From: JAJRRH01 sp047638815
Lineage (GTDB): Bacteria > Bacteroidota > Bacteroidia > Flavobacteriales_D > JABDKJ01
NCBI GenBank assembly: GCA_047638815.1
Contig: JBLIMR010000027.1
Span: forward strand, 1 to 33,316
Reading direction: 5' to 3'
Length of the DNA: 33,316 bases
The translations under genes and the position numbers were made by a program. Under the pieces are notes generated by a model that was not told where the DNA came from, made no database searches, and was given only the letters and a program-made list of their open reading frames with translations. Position 1 is the first letter of the stretch; every line of letters starts with the position of its first letter. This document shows positions 1 to 8,513 of this stretch, piece by piece.

Positions 1-69
1 TTAGTTTCGAGGCATGCTTTCAGGAGTCCATTGTAAAAATTAGAGGGCAAATAAGTTAGCAATAATATG

Positions 70-77
70 TATATTTG
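70..77 (+). promoter_or_regulatory. Bacteroidota-type -7 promoter element
   Basis: TATATTTG matches the Bacteroidota/Flavobacteria -7 consensus TAnnTTTG exactly. It lies 23 nt before the ATG at 101, which supports that ATG as the true start of the following secreted protein. No convincing -33 TTG was found at the usual spacing. Confidence 0.5.
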
Positions 78-100
78 GAAATGACCAACGCTTATTTTTT

Positions 101-818
101 ATGAAAATCTGTACTGCCCAAACCGTGATTTTAGTTGCGGTTTTTATGCTGCTTCCATTTCTGACCGTTTTCTCACAAGGTGAATCTTGTGATATGCCAA
201 TTCCTGCTAACTGATGAAATTATAACTTCCGCTGGTATTTTAGCAATTGGAGGATCATCAGCAAGTAATGCTTGTCACACTGGATCTACTGCTGCAGTTT
301 GGTATGTATATACTGCAACTTGTAATGGTCTTACTACTGTAAGTTCTAGCATTGATCTTGATGAGCCTGACACTAGAGTGTCTATTCATACTGATTGTGT
401 AGCTCTTGACTGTTTAGCTGCTAATGATGATAGTGGTGGAGGATTTACTTCTACAGTTTCATTCCCAACTGTTTCTGGCCAAACTTACTACATTGAGTGG
501 GATGACAGATGGGATAATGGTGAATTCGATTTCGAAATCTCTTGTCAAGGTGCGGTGGGCATCGATGATTTGGAAGAGAATATTCTTGGGTTTACAATTT
601 ATCCTAATCCCGCAAAGGACATATTCTTCATTAAAGATCATCAAAACAGATCTCGACTACAATATGAAATTTACAACGTTTTTGGCGATTTAATTTTAAT
701 GGGTGCTTCCAGTTCCAATCAAGAAGTAAACGTCAATCACCTTTCATCTGGTATGTACTATTTAAAGGTTTTAGAGAATGGCACGTTGATTGGGACTTAC
801 AAGATTATGAAAGAATGA
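101..818 (+). pseudogene. Secreted T9SS sorting-domain protein, frameshifted after residue 37
   Basis: The ATG at 101 opens a good signal peptide (hydrophobic core LVAVFMLLPFLTVF, cleavage near SQG) followed by GESCDMPIPAN, then TGA at 212-214. The remainder reads on in another frame from GAT at 213 (DEIITSAG) to 818. Joined, it is about 239 residues: signal peptide, a beta-rich domain of the kind seen in many Bacteroidota surface proteins (VWYVYTATCNG, later TYYIEWDD), and a type A T9SS C-terminal sorting domain beginning about TIYPNPAKDIFF and ending LKVLENGTLIGTYKIMKE. The family pattern PIPxNC-x-E suggests the original was AAC TGT GAT GAA, so a 2-nt contraction of TGTG explains the break. 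The downstream part alone would lack an export signal. It could also be a consensus error in the assembly. Confidence 0.75.
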
Positions 819-876
819 TTAGTGAATAATCAAACAATGATGACCAGTCGAGCGCGGTTTTGTTCATGTGTTAAAT

Positions 877-1332
877 TTACTTTTTCAGGACAACCTCCGC
901 CTTGGTAATCACTAAACTTGGATTTTCAGAAGAAACGAAAATCCCTTTGAAGATGTACGTTGCATCTTCATCAATTTTTAGTCCTTTATTTTTACCTGTA
1001 TAACTCCATTTCGTTTGGCCATTGATTGAAGATTTGAATTCTCCAAGTGTAATATTTTTTACCGTTGGATCTATTTCCATGGTGGTATAGTCCTCTCCAT
1101 TTTTTAAAACACCAATTCGAAATCTTAATTCAACATCTCCATCATATGCCATGTCCATGTCTGACCAAATACCAATTTCATCTCCTGATTTGAGATCAAG
1201 TGCCACTTCTTTGACCACTAGATTATCCTCAGTGCTTATTGCATTTATAGGTAAACGAGCGATTTCTTCACCGGTTATCTCAGAACAACTTGATAGAATG
1301 ATAAGTGTTAGGATAAGCAGTAAGTTTTTCAC
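877..1332 (-). CDS. Small lipoprotein of unknown function
   Basis: This 151-residue protein begins with a short lipoprotein signal (MKNLLLILTLIILSSCSE), with lipobox LSSC and the modified Cys at residue 16. The mature part is rich in beta-strand-like alternation (VELRFRIGVLKNG, TKWSYTGKNKG, VITKAEVVLKK) and has no catalytic motif I recognise. It is probably an outer-membrane or periplasmic beta-sandwich lipoprotein. The gene stands alone; the near-match TATCTTTA on its own strand some 30 bp upstream may be its -7 element. The function is unknown. Confidence 0.7.
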   Translation of the reverse strand: MKNLLLILTLIILSSCSEITGEEIARLPINAISTEDNLVVKEVALDLKSGDEIGIWSDMDMAYDGDVELRFRIGVLKNGEDYTTMEIDPTVKNITLGEFKSSINGQTKWSYTGKNKGLKIDEDATYIFKGIFVSSENPSLVITKAEVVLKK

Positions 1333-1447
1333 GTATTTTTTGAGATAAAAGTTGGCCTAAAGATATGAGTTGCAAGATAGGTATCTTCTGAAAAATTCTA
1401 AATTAGAAGGTGTGGAATTTAGTTAATGACGAAGTAGATATCCGAAA

Positions 1448-2278
1448 TTAATCAGCCATTATAACTTGAGGTTCGAGCTTCTTTTCTGTCAATTCTTTTA
1501 AGAATTTTAGGCACAAATTGTTAAATTCAGTTGCTTGCTCAATGCTAACAACATGACCACAATTGGCCACTTTCTCAAACCAAACATTTTCAAATTTGAT
1601 TGCATATTTCTTAGCAGTATCGTAAAAAAGAAAATCTTCACTGCCCATAACCACCATGGAAGGAGCGTTGATTTTAGCTTTAAATAAAGCTTTTAGTGTT
1701 GGCGAAAGTTCATGATATAGATTGATCCACAATCCAAATTCTTTGTATTCCATCTTCTGTGATTCTTGGATGAAAATCTCTCTCGATTTTTTGTGATTCC
1801 CCTTTGGTAATGCAATACGTGCAAAGATTTTATAAAGGACTCTATGACCAATAATATGACTCAATCCTTTTGCAGCCACTGACAAGATTCTGAGTTTAAA
1901 ATCGAGATCAAATATTCCTCCTGCAAGCATTATACTTGAAACACGATCATTATATTTCTCCTCTATTTTCCTGATGATTATCGATCCCAATGAAACACCA
2001 ATGAAATGTGCTTTTTCAAGTTTCAAATGATCCATAACATCGATGATGTCTTGTGCTATCACCGCAAAGGTATATTCGTCAACTTCTGTCAAAGATTCAC
2101 TCACGCTTTTTCCATGACCTCGGAGGTCCAGTAACAATAGATTATAATCCTCACTAAATGCATCTATTTGTCTTCGCCACGTTCGCGTACTTCCTCCTGC
2201 ACCATGAACAAAAACAATCCATTCAACATTTTTCTCATTCGTAATTTGCTGATGGTGCAATATTTTCTTTGTGCTCAT
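1448..2278 (-). CDS. Alpha/beta hydrolase fold protein
   Basis: The 276 residues show the complete alpha/beta hydrolase pattern: oxyanion-hole segment FVHGAGGS (HG at 25-26), DLRGHGKS at 51-58, nucleophile elbow GVSLGS with Ser96, the acid in MGSEDF (Asp215) and the catalytic His in CGHVVS (His242). There is no signal peptide, so it should be cytoplasmic. The order and spacing fit the esterase / C-C hydrolase / MhpC-like group, and the substrate cannot be read from sequence. Its C-terminal tail (TEKKLEPQVIMAD) lies past the core. Neighbouring genes on the same strand are 100 bp or more away, so it is probably monocistronic. Confidence 0.88.
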   Translation of the reverse strand: MSTKKILHHQQITNEKNVEWIVFVHGAGGSTRTWRRQIDAFSEDYNLLLLDLRGHGKSVSESLTEVDEYTFAVIAQDIIDVMDHLKLEKAHFIGVSLGSIIIRKIEEKYNDRVSSIMLAGGIFDLDFKLRILSVAAKGLSHIIGHRVLYKIFARIALPKGNHKKSREIFIQESQKMEYKEFGLWINLYHELSPTLKALFKAKINAPSMVVMGSEDFLFYDTAKKYAIKFENVWFEKVANCGHVVSIEQATEFNNLCLKFLKELTEKKLEPQVIMAD

Positions 2279-2514
2279 TGATTGTCGAATATATTGGTTT
2301 CGAAGGTGGTCAGCGAAATTACCTCTTTTAAAGGAGCAAATGTGGAGGTAATATTAAGTTTTGGAAGTGGAAAATAACTTCAACTGATATTGTTGGAAGA
2401 ATCTTACGTCTTGAGGGCAAATATTTTAAATTTTCTCTTTTCCTTGTAATCCATGCGACAAAAGAAATTATCGTCAACGTTTTTTTAAACTATAATATTC
2501 ATGAAGCTTCAGAT

Positions 2515-3180
2515 TTAACATGCTAACAGTTCGCCTTTTTTTCTCTTAAGAGGCAAAGAGTCAAATGTTCTGATATAAAATGGAAAGGGTCTTTTTAATT
2601 GAATGAATTGATCACTTTTTATAATTAATGCTCCAAACCTCATATCTGCTCCACCATAATAATTTGTTTGCTTTTTAACCTTGCCATTTTCTCGCTTTAA
2701 ATGGTACCCATCAATATATATTGCGGTGTCTTGTTCAATGGTTCCAAATTCCGCAATTAAATAATTATCAGGATCGGAGAGCGTTGTGGAGTCGGGTTGT
2801 AAACTGTCATTGAGAAATACTACTTTTTCGAACTGTTTGTCTTTAACCTCTTGAGAAAAATCACTAAAGAAAAAGTGCACGGGGCAAAAATCGAAATTTT
2901 CTCGAAAAGTAGAAATTATCTCCATATTAGCAGATCTTTGGTCGTTTTCTACTTTTTGAGCTGCAGCATCTTTACCCATTTTCTTCAATCCTGAGATGGA
3001 CTTCTTACTAGTTTTAAGCCGAATAAGTAATGATCCATTCTTAAGATTATTAATTTGTTTTCTTGCTGAGTATTCAGGCTGTGTGGCTTTTATTTTATCT
3101 TTTATCGTTTGATTTTGTGAATATCCAATAGATGGAATAAGAATGATTAATAAGCCTATTATGAGGAGTTGACTTTTCAT
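2515..3180 (-). CDS. Exported protein of unknown function
   Basis: This 221-residue protein starts with a clear Sec signal peptide (MKSQLLIIGLLIILIPSIGYSQ, cut after about residue 21). The mature part has a basic region with many Lys (RLKTSKKSISGLKKMGKDAAAQ) and then a domain that looks alpha/beta (FEKVVFLNDSL, YLIAEFGTIEQD, MRFGALIIKSD). It ends without a T9SS sorting domain, so it is probably periplasmic. I recognise no named family. It stands alone, 83 nt from the next gene on the same strand. Confidence 0.65.
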   Translation of the reverse strand: MKSQLLIIGLLIILIPSIGYSQNQTIKDKIKATQPEYSARKQINNLKNGSLLIRLKTSKKSISGLKKMGKDAAAQKVENDQRSANMEIISTFRENFDFCPVHFFFSDFSQEVKDKQFEKVVFLNDSLQPDSTTLSDPDNYLIAEFGTIEQDTAIYIDGYHLKRENGKVKKQTNYYGGADMRFGALIIKSDQFIQLKRPFPFYIRTFDSLPLKRKKGELLAC

Positions 3181-3263
3181 GATTGGAAATATGAAAATTA
3201 CAAAGAAAAAGAATCATTAACTATTAAGTTTTCCGGAAAATTTTCAAGGCTATCTAAAAAAAT

Positions 3264-4310
3264 CTAGTTTGAAAGGAAGCTCTCTCTATGATTGTGTTCA
3301 GGAAGAACCAAGTAGTACAAACCTGTATTGAAAATGGAAAAATCTATTGTAGTATTTATATCATTAATAACATCCACAAAAACCTTCTGACCCAAAGCAT
3401 CATAGATTAAGATTTGTCCTAGAGGTTTATCATTTGAAATAAGATTAAGATGACCATTAACAGGATTAGGGAAAATGCTAAGTGCAGATTCTTTTATCTC
3501 AGGGACGCCTACAAGAACAAAATCTAATGGATCAGATTGAGCTTCACATCCGTTCGAGTCAATAATTGCAACGAAATACTCTCCGCTCTCCGTTGGAATA
3601 TACGATTGTTCGTTGGCTCCAATAATTGCTTCCCCGTTAAGATACCATTCATAAGATGTGGCACTAGTAGATGATATGGATCCGCCTGATTCTGTGAGTA
3701 CCGGTATCTCAGTTGCAATAAAACTGAAAGTAGGGCCGATGCCAGAAGTTAACTCAAAATTCGGACATGTGGGATAGGTGACATTAAGGACATAAGTGCC
3801 AGATTCTGTGACAAAATAATCTTCATCTGTTGCCCCATCGATTGGGTTGCCATTTTGATACCATTGGAAAGTTGTTGGTCCTGGGAATGCATTTGAAATG
3901 AGAATCTCTTCTCCTTCACAATAGGTCAGTATAGCAGGATGACTAACTGCTGGGTTGTTAAAAACCCATCCGTCCCATACAACTGTAGGTGATGCCTCAG
4001 CACAACCGTTAATTGTTGATTCAACATAGAAATATACCACTGCCCATTCAGATGCACCTAGTTCAATAGATTGTGTAGTTCCACCTGAAACTGCATTTCC
4101 TCCACTGTTATTGTTGCTGAAATTATAAAACCATTGATAGCTATCGCTTTCTTGTGTGGATAATGTTAAGACATCACCAGGGCAATAAATACCGTCATCA
4201 TCTTGGGGCGAAACAGTGACGGTCGGGTCAAAGTCGCATTGAGCAAAACTTGAAGTGTTCAATCCGAATAGGAAAGAGATTGTCAGTAAAAATATTCTTG
4301 GAAACTTCAT
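3264..4310 (-). CDS. Secreted Ig-like repeat protein with T9SS type A sorting domain
   Basis: The 348 residues carry a signal peptide (ending SSFAQ, residues 1-24), then three Ig/PKD-like modules marked by recurrent signatures: SYQWFYNFSNN, TFQWYQNGNPIDGATDEDYFV and SYEWYLNGEAIIGANEQSYIP, the last two followed by TESGTYVLNV and TESGEYFVAI. These are typical of Bacteroidota gliding/adhesion surface proteins. The C-terminal sorting domain starts near SIFPNPVNGHLNLIS and includes IYDALGQKV and NTGLYYLVL. The last residues (RESFLSN) differ from the usual hydrophobic/basic end but keep the length. The protein should be exported by Sec, then moved across the outer membrane by T9SS and anchored or released. 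Confidence 0.82.
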   Translation of the reverse strand: MKFPRIFLLTISFLFGLNTSSFAQCDFDPTVTVSPQDDDGIYCPGDVLTLSTQESDSYQWFYNFSNNNSGGNAVSGGTTQSIELGASEWAVVYFYVESTINGCAEASPTVVWDGWVFNNPAVSHPAILTYCEGEEILISNAFPGPTTFQWYQNGNPIDGATDEDYFVTESGTYVLNVTYPTCPNFELTSGIGPTFSFIATEIPVLTESGGSISSTSATSYEWYLNGEAIIGANEQSYIPTESGEYFVAIIDSNGCEAQSDPLDFVLVGVPEIKESALSIFPNPVNGHLNLISNDKPLGQILIYDALGQKVFVDVINDINTTIDFSIFNTGLYYLVLPEHNHRESFLSN

Positions 4311-4489
4311 GTTAGTTGGCTTGGTTGTTTGATGGCGAATATAATATTATTCATGTTTGTCCGAATGACCAACTTGGTGCTTTTGGTGTTTTTGCTTGAA
4401 GGATGTTAGCTTTTATTGTTTGTTTTTTCAAATGTCAAATCCTTTCTGTAAATCATAAATTCACGTTCTCCATTTAAATCTTTAATGTT

Positions 4490-4956
4490 GTTATCATACG
4501 TTTTCTATTATTTTATTCGTCCAGTCCGATTCATCCTTCGTTAAGATAATCACATTGAATCCATGTTTTTCACCTTCCATCTCAACACCGTTCGAATCGT
4601 CTATGTGAAGATTCACATCGAATGCTGGTGGATATTTAGAACTTGATTTTCCAATTTCCTTAAGTCTCTTTCTATTCAGCTTTTCGTTCACGATGAAATC
4701 TGTAGAGATTCCATATGTCCAAAACTGAAATCTTATTCGTCCGATTCCACGATAAGAGGTCGTGTAGACACCAACTTCATGTCTGGAGTTTTTAAGTTCC
4801 TCGAAAACCCCTTTTGTCCCTTTCCTTATTGATTCGATTCCGAGTAGTTTCTGAATCAAGTTTTTTCCCTCAGTTTCGAAATCCTCATCCTTGGCAGGTA
4901 TTAGTGTATCATCTAAATCGAAGGATATCTTCATCTATTTCTCTATGTATGATAAC
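4490..4956. repeat. 10-bp perfect inverted repeat bracketing the HAD gene
   Basis: GTTATCATAC at 4490-4499 and its exact complement GTATGATAAC at 4947-4956 lie on either side of the 4494-4934 coding region; the left copy overlaps its stop codon. The 9-mer TGTTGTTAT also occurs both at 4485-4493 and at 5039-5047. The arms do not extend further. This looks like the boundary of a single-gene cassette. Confidence 0.45.
4494..4934 (-). CDS. HAD-superfamily hydrolase-like protein, small
   Basis: The 146-residue protein opens with HAD motif I (ISFDLDDTLIP; nucleophile Asp6, acid Asp8). Motif II may be the Ser/Thr in VYTTSYRG, and the metal-binding motif IV acidic pair is in NLHIDDSNGVEMEG. The rest is too short for a large cap domain, as in capless HAD phosphatases. 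The substrate is unknown. The gene sits alone between a 10-bp inverted repeat, with an attC-like imperfect palindrome starting only 13-18 nt ahead of its ATG. This arrangement resembles a mobile cassette more than a resident operon gene. No integrase is present in the window. Confidence 0.7.
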   Translation of the reverse strand: MKISFDLDDTLIPAKDEDFETEGKNLIQKLLGIESIRKGTKGVFEELKNSRHEVGVYTTSYRGIGRIRFQFWTYGISTDFIVNEKLNRKRLKEIGKSSSKYPPAFDVNLHIDDSNGVEMEGEKHGFNVIILTKDESDWTNKIIENV

Positions 4957-5047
4957 GGACCTGAGATATGGAGCGTTGCTTTGGCCTATGTGGTAAGAGG
5001 GACTGCGTCCCGACAAAGCTAGCGGCAATGATCTATATCTGTTGTTA
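4952..5047. repeat. attC-like imperfect palindrome with central hairpin
   Basis: The left arm (ATAAC at 4952-4956 region, then AGATATGGAGCGTTGC at 4964-4979) pairs with the complement of the right arm (AGATATAGATCATTGC read on the minus strand, then ATAAC), giving 13 of 16 matches in the inner block and 5 of 5 in the outer one. In the centre GGGAC-TGC-GTCCC (4999-5011) forms its own hairpin. Shape and size resemble an integron attC site, but the core boxes do not match GTTRRRY/RYYYAAC exactly, so attC is only an analogy. Confidence 0.45.
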
Positions 5048-5183
5048 TTGGTCGTTCATTTCTGTTAAGTAAGTTAATAATTTCTACATCAACAAATCCG
5101 ATTCGTTGGATAAAATCAGGTAAGGTATTATTAAAGATCTAGTCAATTTCCTATATTCATGAAAAATATAATCGAGAAATAGA

Positions 5184-7595
5184 ATGAATCTTGCCAAAAT
5201 TTTTATCATCATCGTTCTGTCAGTAGCGTTTTCCTCCGTGATCTTGGCTCAAGAATGTGATACTCTCTTTATTCAGTTAGATACCGGAATTTGGGCAGAA
5301 GAAGTGAGCTGGAACATTACTGATTTGGAAGGTGCAATTATATTAACAGAAACTGGATTTGAAGATGACACATCATATTACAGCTCACTATGTTTATATT
5401 CAGGATGTTACACATTCAACATGTATGACACCGATGGAGATGGATGGCAGGGTGCGGTGTATCGATTATTCGACTCCAATAATGAATTGATGCAGATCGG
5501 TCAGCTGAGCGCTGGTTTTGAAGGCACAGACACTTTCAGTTTTAATACTGTTTGTGGATGCACCGATAGCTTGGCTTATAATTTTGAACCGGAAGCCGGG
5601 GCAGATGATGGGTCCTGTTTTTATTGTGAAGGGAACTATCTTACTTTCCAGCTTTCAACTGGCATTTGGGCCGAAGAAATTTCTTGGAATCTAATTGATT
5701 CATTAGGCAATATCTTATACGAAAACTCAAATTATCTTGATAACACTTTTTACTTGGAATATTTCTGCCTTCCAGATGCATGCTATACAATTAACATGTA
5801 TGATAGTTATGGAGATGGCTGGCAAGGAGGAGAATTTACTTTATTGAATAATGAAGAACAGTTGCTTGCAAGTGGTTTCGTGGGGGCTTCCCTTTTTGAA
5901 AGTAGTGTTGTGTTTTCAGTTAATGGTGATTGTGTTATCCCAGGCTGCCTAGAACCTACAGCCGTGAATTATAACCCAATGGCGAATTACAATGATGGAA
6001 GCTGCATATTGGTTTCGGATAATGTGTCACTACTTGGGCATTGGTCGAAAGACTCACTTGTGATTAATAGTCTAGGCGGAAGTTATACGGATGTGTACGG
6101 AACTGCGATTAACGATAGAGAATATGGAATTATTGGTTCAACTGCAGGCACACATATTGTAGATGTGACAGATCCAGAATTGTGCTCAGAAGTTGCATTT
6201 ATTCCGGGTGCTTTCAACGGGACTTCTGTCTCTCACAGAGATTATCACACCCATAATAACTTTCTATACGCGGTATGCGATCAAGGATCAAGTACGCTTC
6301 AAATAATTGATATCAGTAACCTGCCGGAGGAGGCAACGGTTGTCTACGACTCGGACGAATTATTCTCTAGGACACATAACATTTTCATTGATACACTAAC
6401 GAGTAAACTATATGCAGTGTCGGCAAGTGGAAACTTTTTTTCTTCATCACTTATTGTCTATGATATTTCTAATGAAACAAATCCAGTCTTTCTTTATAAT
6501 TTGGACAGCGATTTTTCAAGTGCACATGATATCTATGTTGAAAATGACACCGCATATGTGAATGCTGTAGGATTAGGTCTGCTTGTATATGATTTTAGTG
6601 GTGCAGAGCCACAGATCATCGGAGTACTCGATGACTACCCATTTCAAGGAACAAACCATTCTGGTTGGCTCGACAACGAACGAGATGTTTACGTTTTTGC
6701 AGATGAAAATCATGGCTATGATTTAAAAGTATGTGATGTTTCTAACTTGACGGATATTAATATTGAAAGCACTTTCAATAGCGATGTTCATCTTCAGTCT
6801 ATTGCTCATAATCTTATTATCCGAGATAACTATGTCTTTCTTTCGTACTATCATGACGGCTTACAAATATTTGATATCTCAGACCCAACAACCCCAATCA
6901 AAGCTGGATATTATGATACATATCTCCAAAATTCTCACCTAGGATTTGCAGGAGCATGGGGAATATATCCGAATCTACCTTCCGATAATATCTTGATTTC
7001 AGATATAATGACTGGTCTATATGTACTTAGATTTGAACCGGAACAAATAACAGTTTGCGAAGGGGATAGTGTTTTAGTCAATGGTAATTTTGAATCTGAT
7101 TCCGGTATTTATATATCAACAGTTTCTGATTCAACCTTCAATGAAGATATTCTGGTAACGGAATTAGAAATTCTTTCAAATTCATATTCCTTCGATACTT
7201 TGATCCTAACGGTTGGTGATAGTATTCTATTTGATAACGTGTATTACTCGGAAGATGGGGTTTATTCCTACACCATAGAAAACAGTCTTGGCTGTGATAG
7301 CATCATCACGTTAGATATTTCATTTGTCGTTGGAATCATTGAAATGAATTTAGGTCAAGGTCTTAGTTTTTATCCAAACCCATCAATCGGTGGAACATTC
7401 AAAATTGAAATAAATAATTCGGATGTTGAAACTATTGAGATTTTGGATGCAAACGGAAGATTAGTGATAGAGTTGAAAGGACAATGTTCAATTTTAAATA
7501 TTGACCTCAGTGGAGAAGCTATTGGAGTTTACTTTATAAAAGCGTACACCAAAGATGGAATATTCACAAAAAAGATCTTGGTTATAGACAAGTAG
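5184..7595 (+). CDS. Choice-of-anchor-B family protein with T9SS sorting domain
   Basis: The 803 residues start with a signal peptide (ending VILAQ, about residue 22). Two copies of a roughly 95-residue module follow, each with TGIWAEE(V/I)SWN and MYD(T/S)(D/Y)GDGWQGG/A; each is followed by a linker of the type GCTDSLAYNFEPEAG-DDGSC. Then comes a beta-propeller of the choice-of-anchor-B/LVIVD type, with IIGSTAGTHIVDVTDPE, LQIIDISNLPEEA, LIVYDISNETNP, LKVCDVSNLTDI and LQIFDISDPTTPI marking successive blades. The end is a type A T9SS sorting domain (SFYPNPSIGGTFKIEI ... GVYFIKAYTKDGIFTKKILVIDK). It is a cell-surface or released protein of unknown ligand. It is read away from its neighbours and seems monocistronic. 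Confidence 0.85.
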   Translation: MNLAKIFIIIVLSVAFSSVILAQECDTLFIQLDTGIWAEEVSWNITDLEGAIILTETGFEDDTSYYSSLCLYSGCYTFNMYDTDGDGWQGAVYRLFDSNNELMQIGQLSAGFEGTDTFSFNTVCGCTDSLAYNFEPEAGADDGSCFYCEGNYLTFQLSTGIWAEEISWNLIDSLGNILYENSNYLDNTFYLEYFCLPDACYTINMYDSYGDGWQGGEFTLLNNEEQLLASGFVGASLFESSVVFSVNGDCVIPGCLEPTAVNYNPMANYNDGSCILVSDNVSLLGHWSKDSLVINSLGGSYTDVYGTAINDREYGIIGSTAGTHIVDVTDPELCSEVAFIPGAFNGTSVSHRDYHTHNNFLYAVCDQGSSTLQIIDISNLPEEATVVYDSDELFSRTHNIFIDTLTSKLYAVSASGNFFSSSLIVYDISNETNPVFLYNLDSDFSSAHDIYVENDTAYVNAVGLGLLVYDFSGAEPQIIGVLDDYPFQGTNHSGWLDNERDVYVFADENHGYDLKVCDVSNLTDINIESTFNSDVHLQSIAHNLIIRDNYVFLSYYHDGLQIFDISDPTTPIKAGYYDTYLQNSHLGFAGAWGIYPNLPSDNILISDIMTGLYVLRFEPEQITVCEGDSVLVNGNFESDSGIYISTVSDSTFNEDILVTELEILSNSYSFDTLILTVGDSILFDNVYYSEDGVYSYTIENSLGCDSIITLDISFVVGIIEMNLGQGLSFYPNPSIGGTFKIEINNSDVETIEILDANGRLVIELKGQCSILNIDLSGEAIGVYFIKAYTKDGIFTKKILVIDK

Positions 7596-7920
7596 GATCA
7601 GATAGAAAACAGAGTCTCTTTCTTCTATATGTTAGTTTAAATATGGAAAAGTGTATTGTCAAAACTATTTGAGCTATTCAAGTTCACCCCAGTACCGGCC
7701 AGCGTTTCTTGTGCTGAGCCCAGCCGAAGTACTATCAGGCCATCGCACTTTTTTTTATTTCGTACTCGTTACTACAAGTTATCCCTAATTGGGCGTAATG
7801 CAATGACCTATAACAAGGAAATAAAACACACTCAGTCGAATTATTTCAATTTGACACCAAGATAGTAGGAATTCCCAAAAACACTATATATAAATCACAA
7901 CCACCAGATAAACAGCAGTA
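7596..7920. other. Gene-free stretch before ssb
   Basis: I see no credible gene here. A 69-codon open frame at 7656-7865 has no ribosome site, no family features and a cysteine/proline-poor random look. At about 7700-7740 the text GCTGAGC..AGCCGAAGTA resembles the CTGAG-type dispersed intergenic repeats common in Bacteroidota. Confidence 0.4.
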
Positions 7921-7925
7921 TAATC

Positions 7926-7979
7926 TAAACGCTACTCATTTATAAACGTTTATAAACGCAAGTAAACGTATATTAAACA
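7926..7979 (+). promoter_or_regulatory. Helically phased TAAACG repeats upstream of ssb copy 1
   Basis: TAAACG occurs at 7943, 7953 and 7963 and TAAACA at 7974, so the starts are 10, 10 and 11 bp apart, about one helical turn each. A further TAAACG lies at 7926. The same array, with the same 10-10-11 spacing, lies upstream of the second ssb. From the last unit to the TTTGCACTGTC promoter element is 42 bp in both loci. This is best explained as an activator-binding array on one DNA face. Confidence 0.65.
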
Positions 7980-8011
7980 TTTTACACACGGCTTGTTTTT
8001 CCTTCTAGTCC

Positions 8012-8026
8012 CTTCTTTGCACTGTC
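8012..8026 (+). promoter_or_regulatory. Conserved promoter element TTTGCACTGTC for ssb copy 1
   Basis: CTTCTTTGCACTGTC is identical to 24541-24555 before the other ssb, and its TTTGCACTGTC core also precedes the rtcB remnant at 23499. TTTG fits the right half of the Bacteroidota -7 element. A TTG at 7993-7995 is a candidate -33 box. Confidence 0.5.
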
Positions 8027-8090
8027 AAATAAAAACGACATGCCTCAAACAACAGGCAACAAAAATAAATTAATAATAAAAACAAATATC

Positions 8091-8441
8091 ATGACTTCAT
8101 TAAAAAACAAAGTACAGTTAATCGGACACATCGGACAAACACCAGAAATCTTCACATTCGATGGAGGCAATAAAAAAGCAAGTTTCTCAATCGCTACGAA
8201 TAGCACATACAAAAACAAAGCGGGTGATAAAGTAGAGGACACACAGTGGCACAACATTGTAGCCTACGGAAAAACTGCAGATGTCATCGAGAATTTTGTA
8301 ACGAAAGGAAAAGAAGTTGCCTTAGAAGGAAAGCTGAACACTCGTTCTTATGAAACAAAAGAAGGAGAGAAAAGATACATCACAGAGATTATTGTTTCTG
8401 AATTGGTGATGCTCGGAAAGAAAGAAGCTGTTGCGGCTTAA
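8091..8441 (+). CDS. ssb: Single-stranded DNA-binding protein, short form (copy 1)
   Basis: From the ATG at 8091 this is 116 residues, the OB-fold of SSB: NKVQLIGHIGQTPE, ASFSIATNSTYKN, DTQWHNIVAYGKTAD, VTKGKEVALEGKLNTRSYE and KRYITEIIVSELVMLG. It binds ssDNA during replication, repair or recombination. An upstream in-frame ATG at 8040 would add 17 residues without SSB similarity, and the other copy starts at the equivalent of 8091, so I chose 8091. The usual acidic C-terminal tip that recruits partner proteins is absent; the protein ends soon after the OB-fold. It is about three-quarters identical to the copy at 24604-24957, with matching upstream control DNA. Confidence 0.92.
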   Translation: MTSLKNKVQLIGHIGQTPEIFTFDGGNKKASFSIATNSTYKNKAGDKVEDTQWHNIVAYGKTADVIENFVTKGKEVALEGKLNTRSYETKEGEKRYITEIIVSELVMLGKKEAVAA

Positions 8442-8448
8442 ATTTCCG

Positions 8449-8499
8449 TTGATCTCGATCCAGGGTCAGTGCGAATGTTTGATTCTGGATTGAGATCAA
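8449..8499 (+). terminator. Long hairpin after ssb copy 1
   Basis: Bases 8449-8463 pair with 8485-8499 over 15 positions with a single G-T wobble, leaving a 21-nt loop. It starts 8 nt after the ssb stop codon, so it may end or protect the ssb transcript. There is no U-run after it, so simple intrinsic termination is doubtful. Confidence 0.45.
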
Positions 8500-8513
8500 T
8501 GAAAATGAATAGA

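Noticed and set aside
4405..4493. Short minus-strand open frame of about 30 codons after the HAD stop
   Set aside because: Codon pattern looks partly coding but there is no start codon, and no family could be named; could be a remnant of a neighbouring cassette gene.
4952..5047. True integron attC site
   Set aside because: The core boxes do not match RYYYAAC/GTTRRRY and no integrase is present; kept only as attC-like.
7656..7865. Open frame of 69 codons before ssb
   Set aside because: No ribosome site, promoter, signal or family features; overlaps a repeat-like stretch.
7926..7979. Phased TAAACG repeats as replication-origin iterons or a CRISPR
   Set aside because: Units are 6-10 bp without spacers, the same array sits before two ssb genes at a fixed distance to a promoter, and no initiator gene or DnaA boxes are near.
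8040..8090. 17-residue N-terminal extension of ssb copy 1
   Set aside because: No similarity to SSB, follows directly on the promoter element, and copy 2 starts at the inner ATG.
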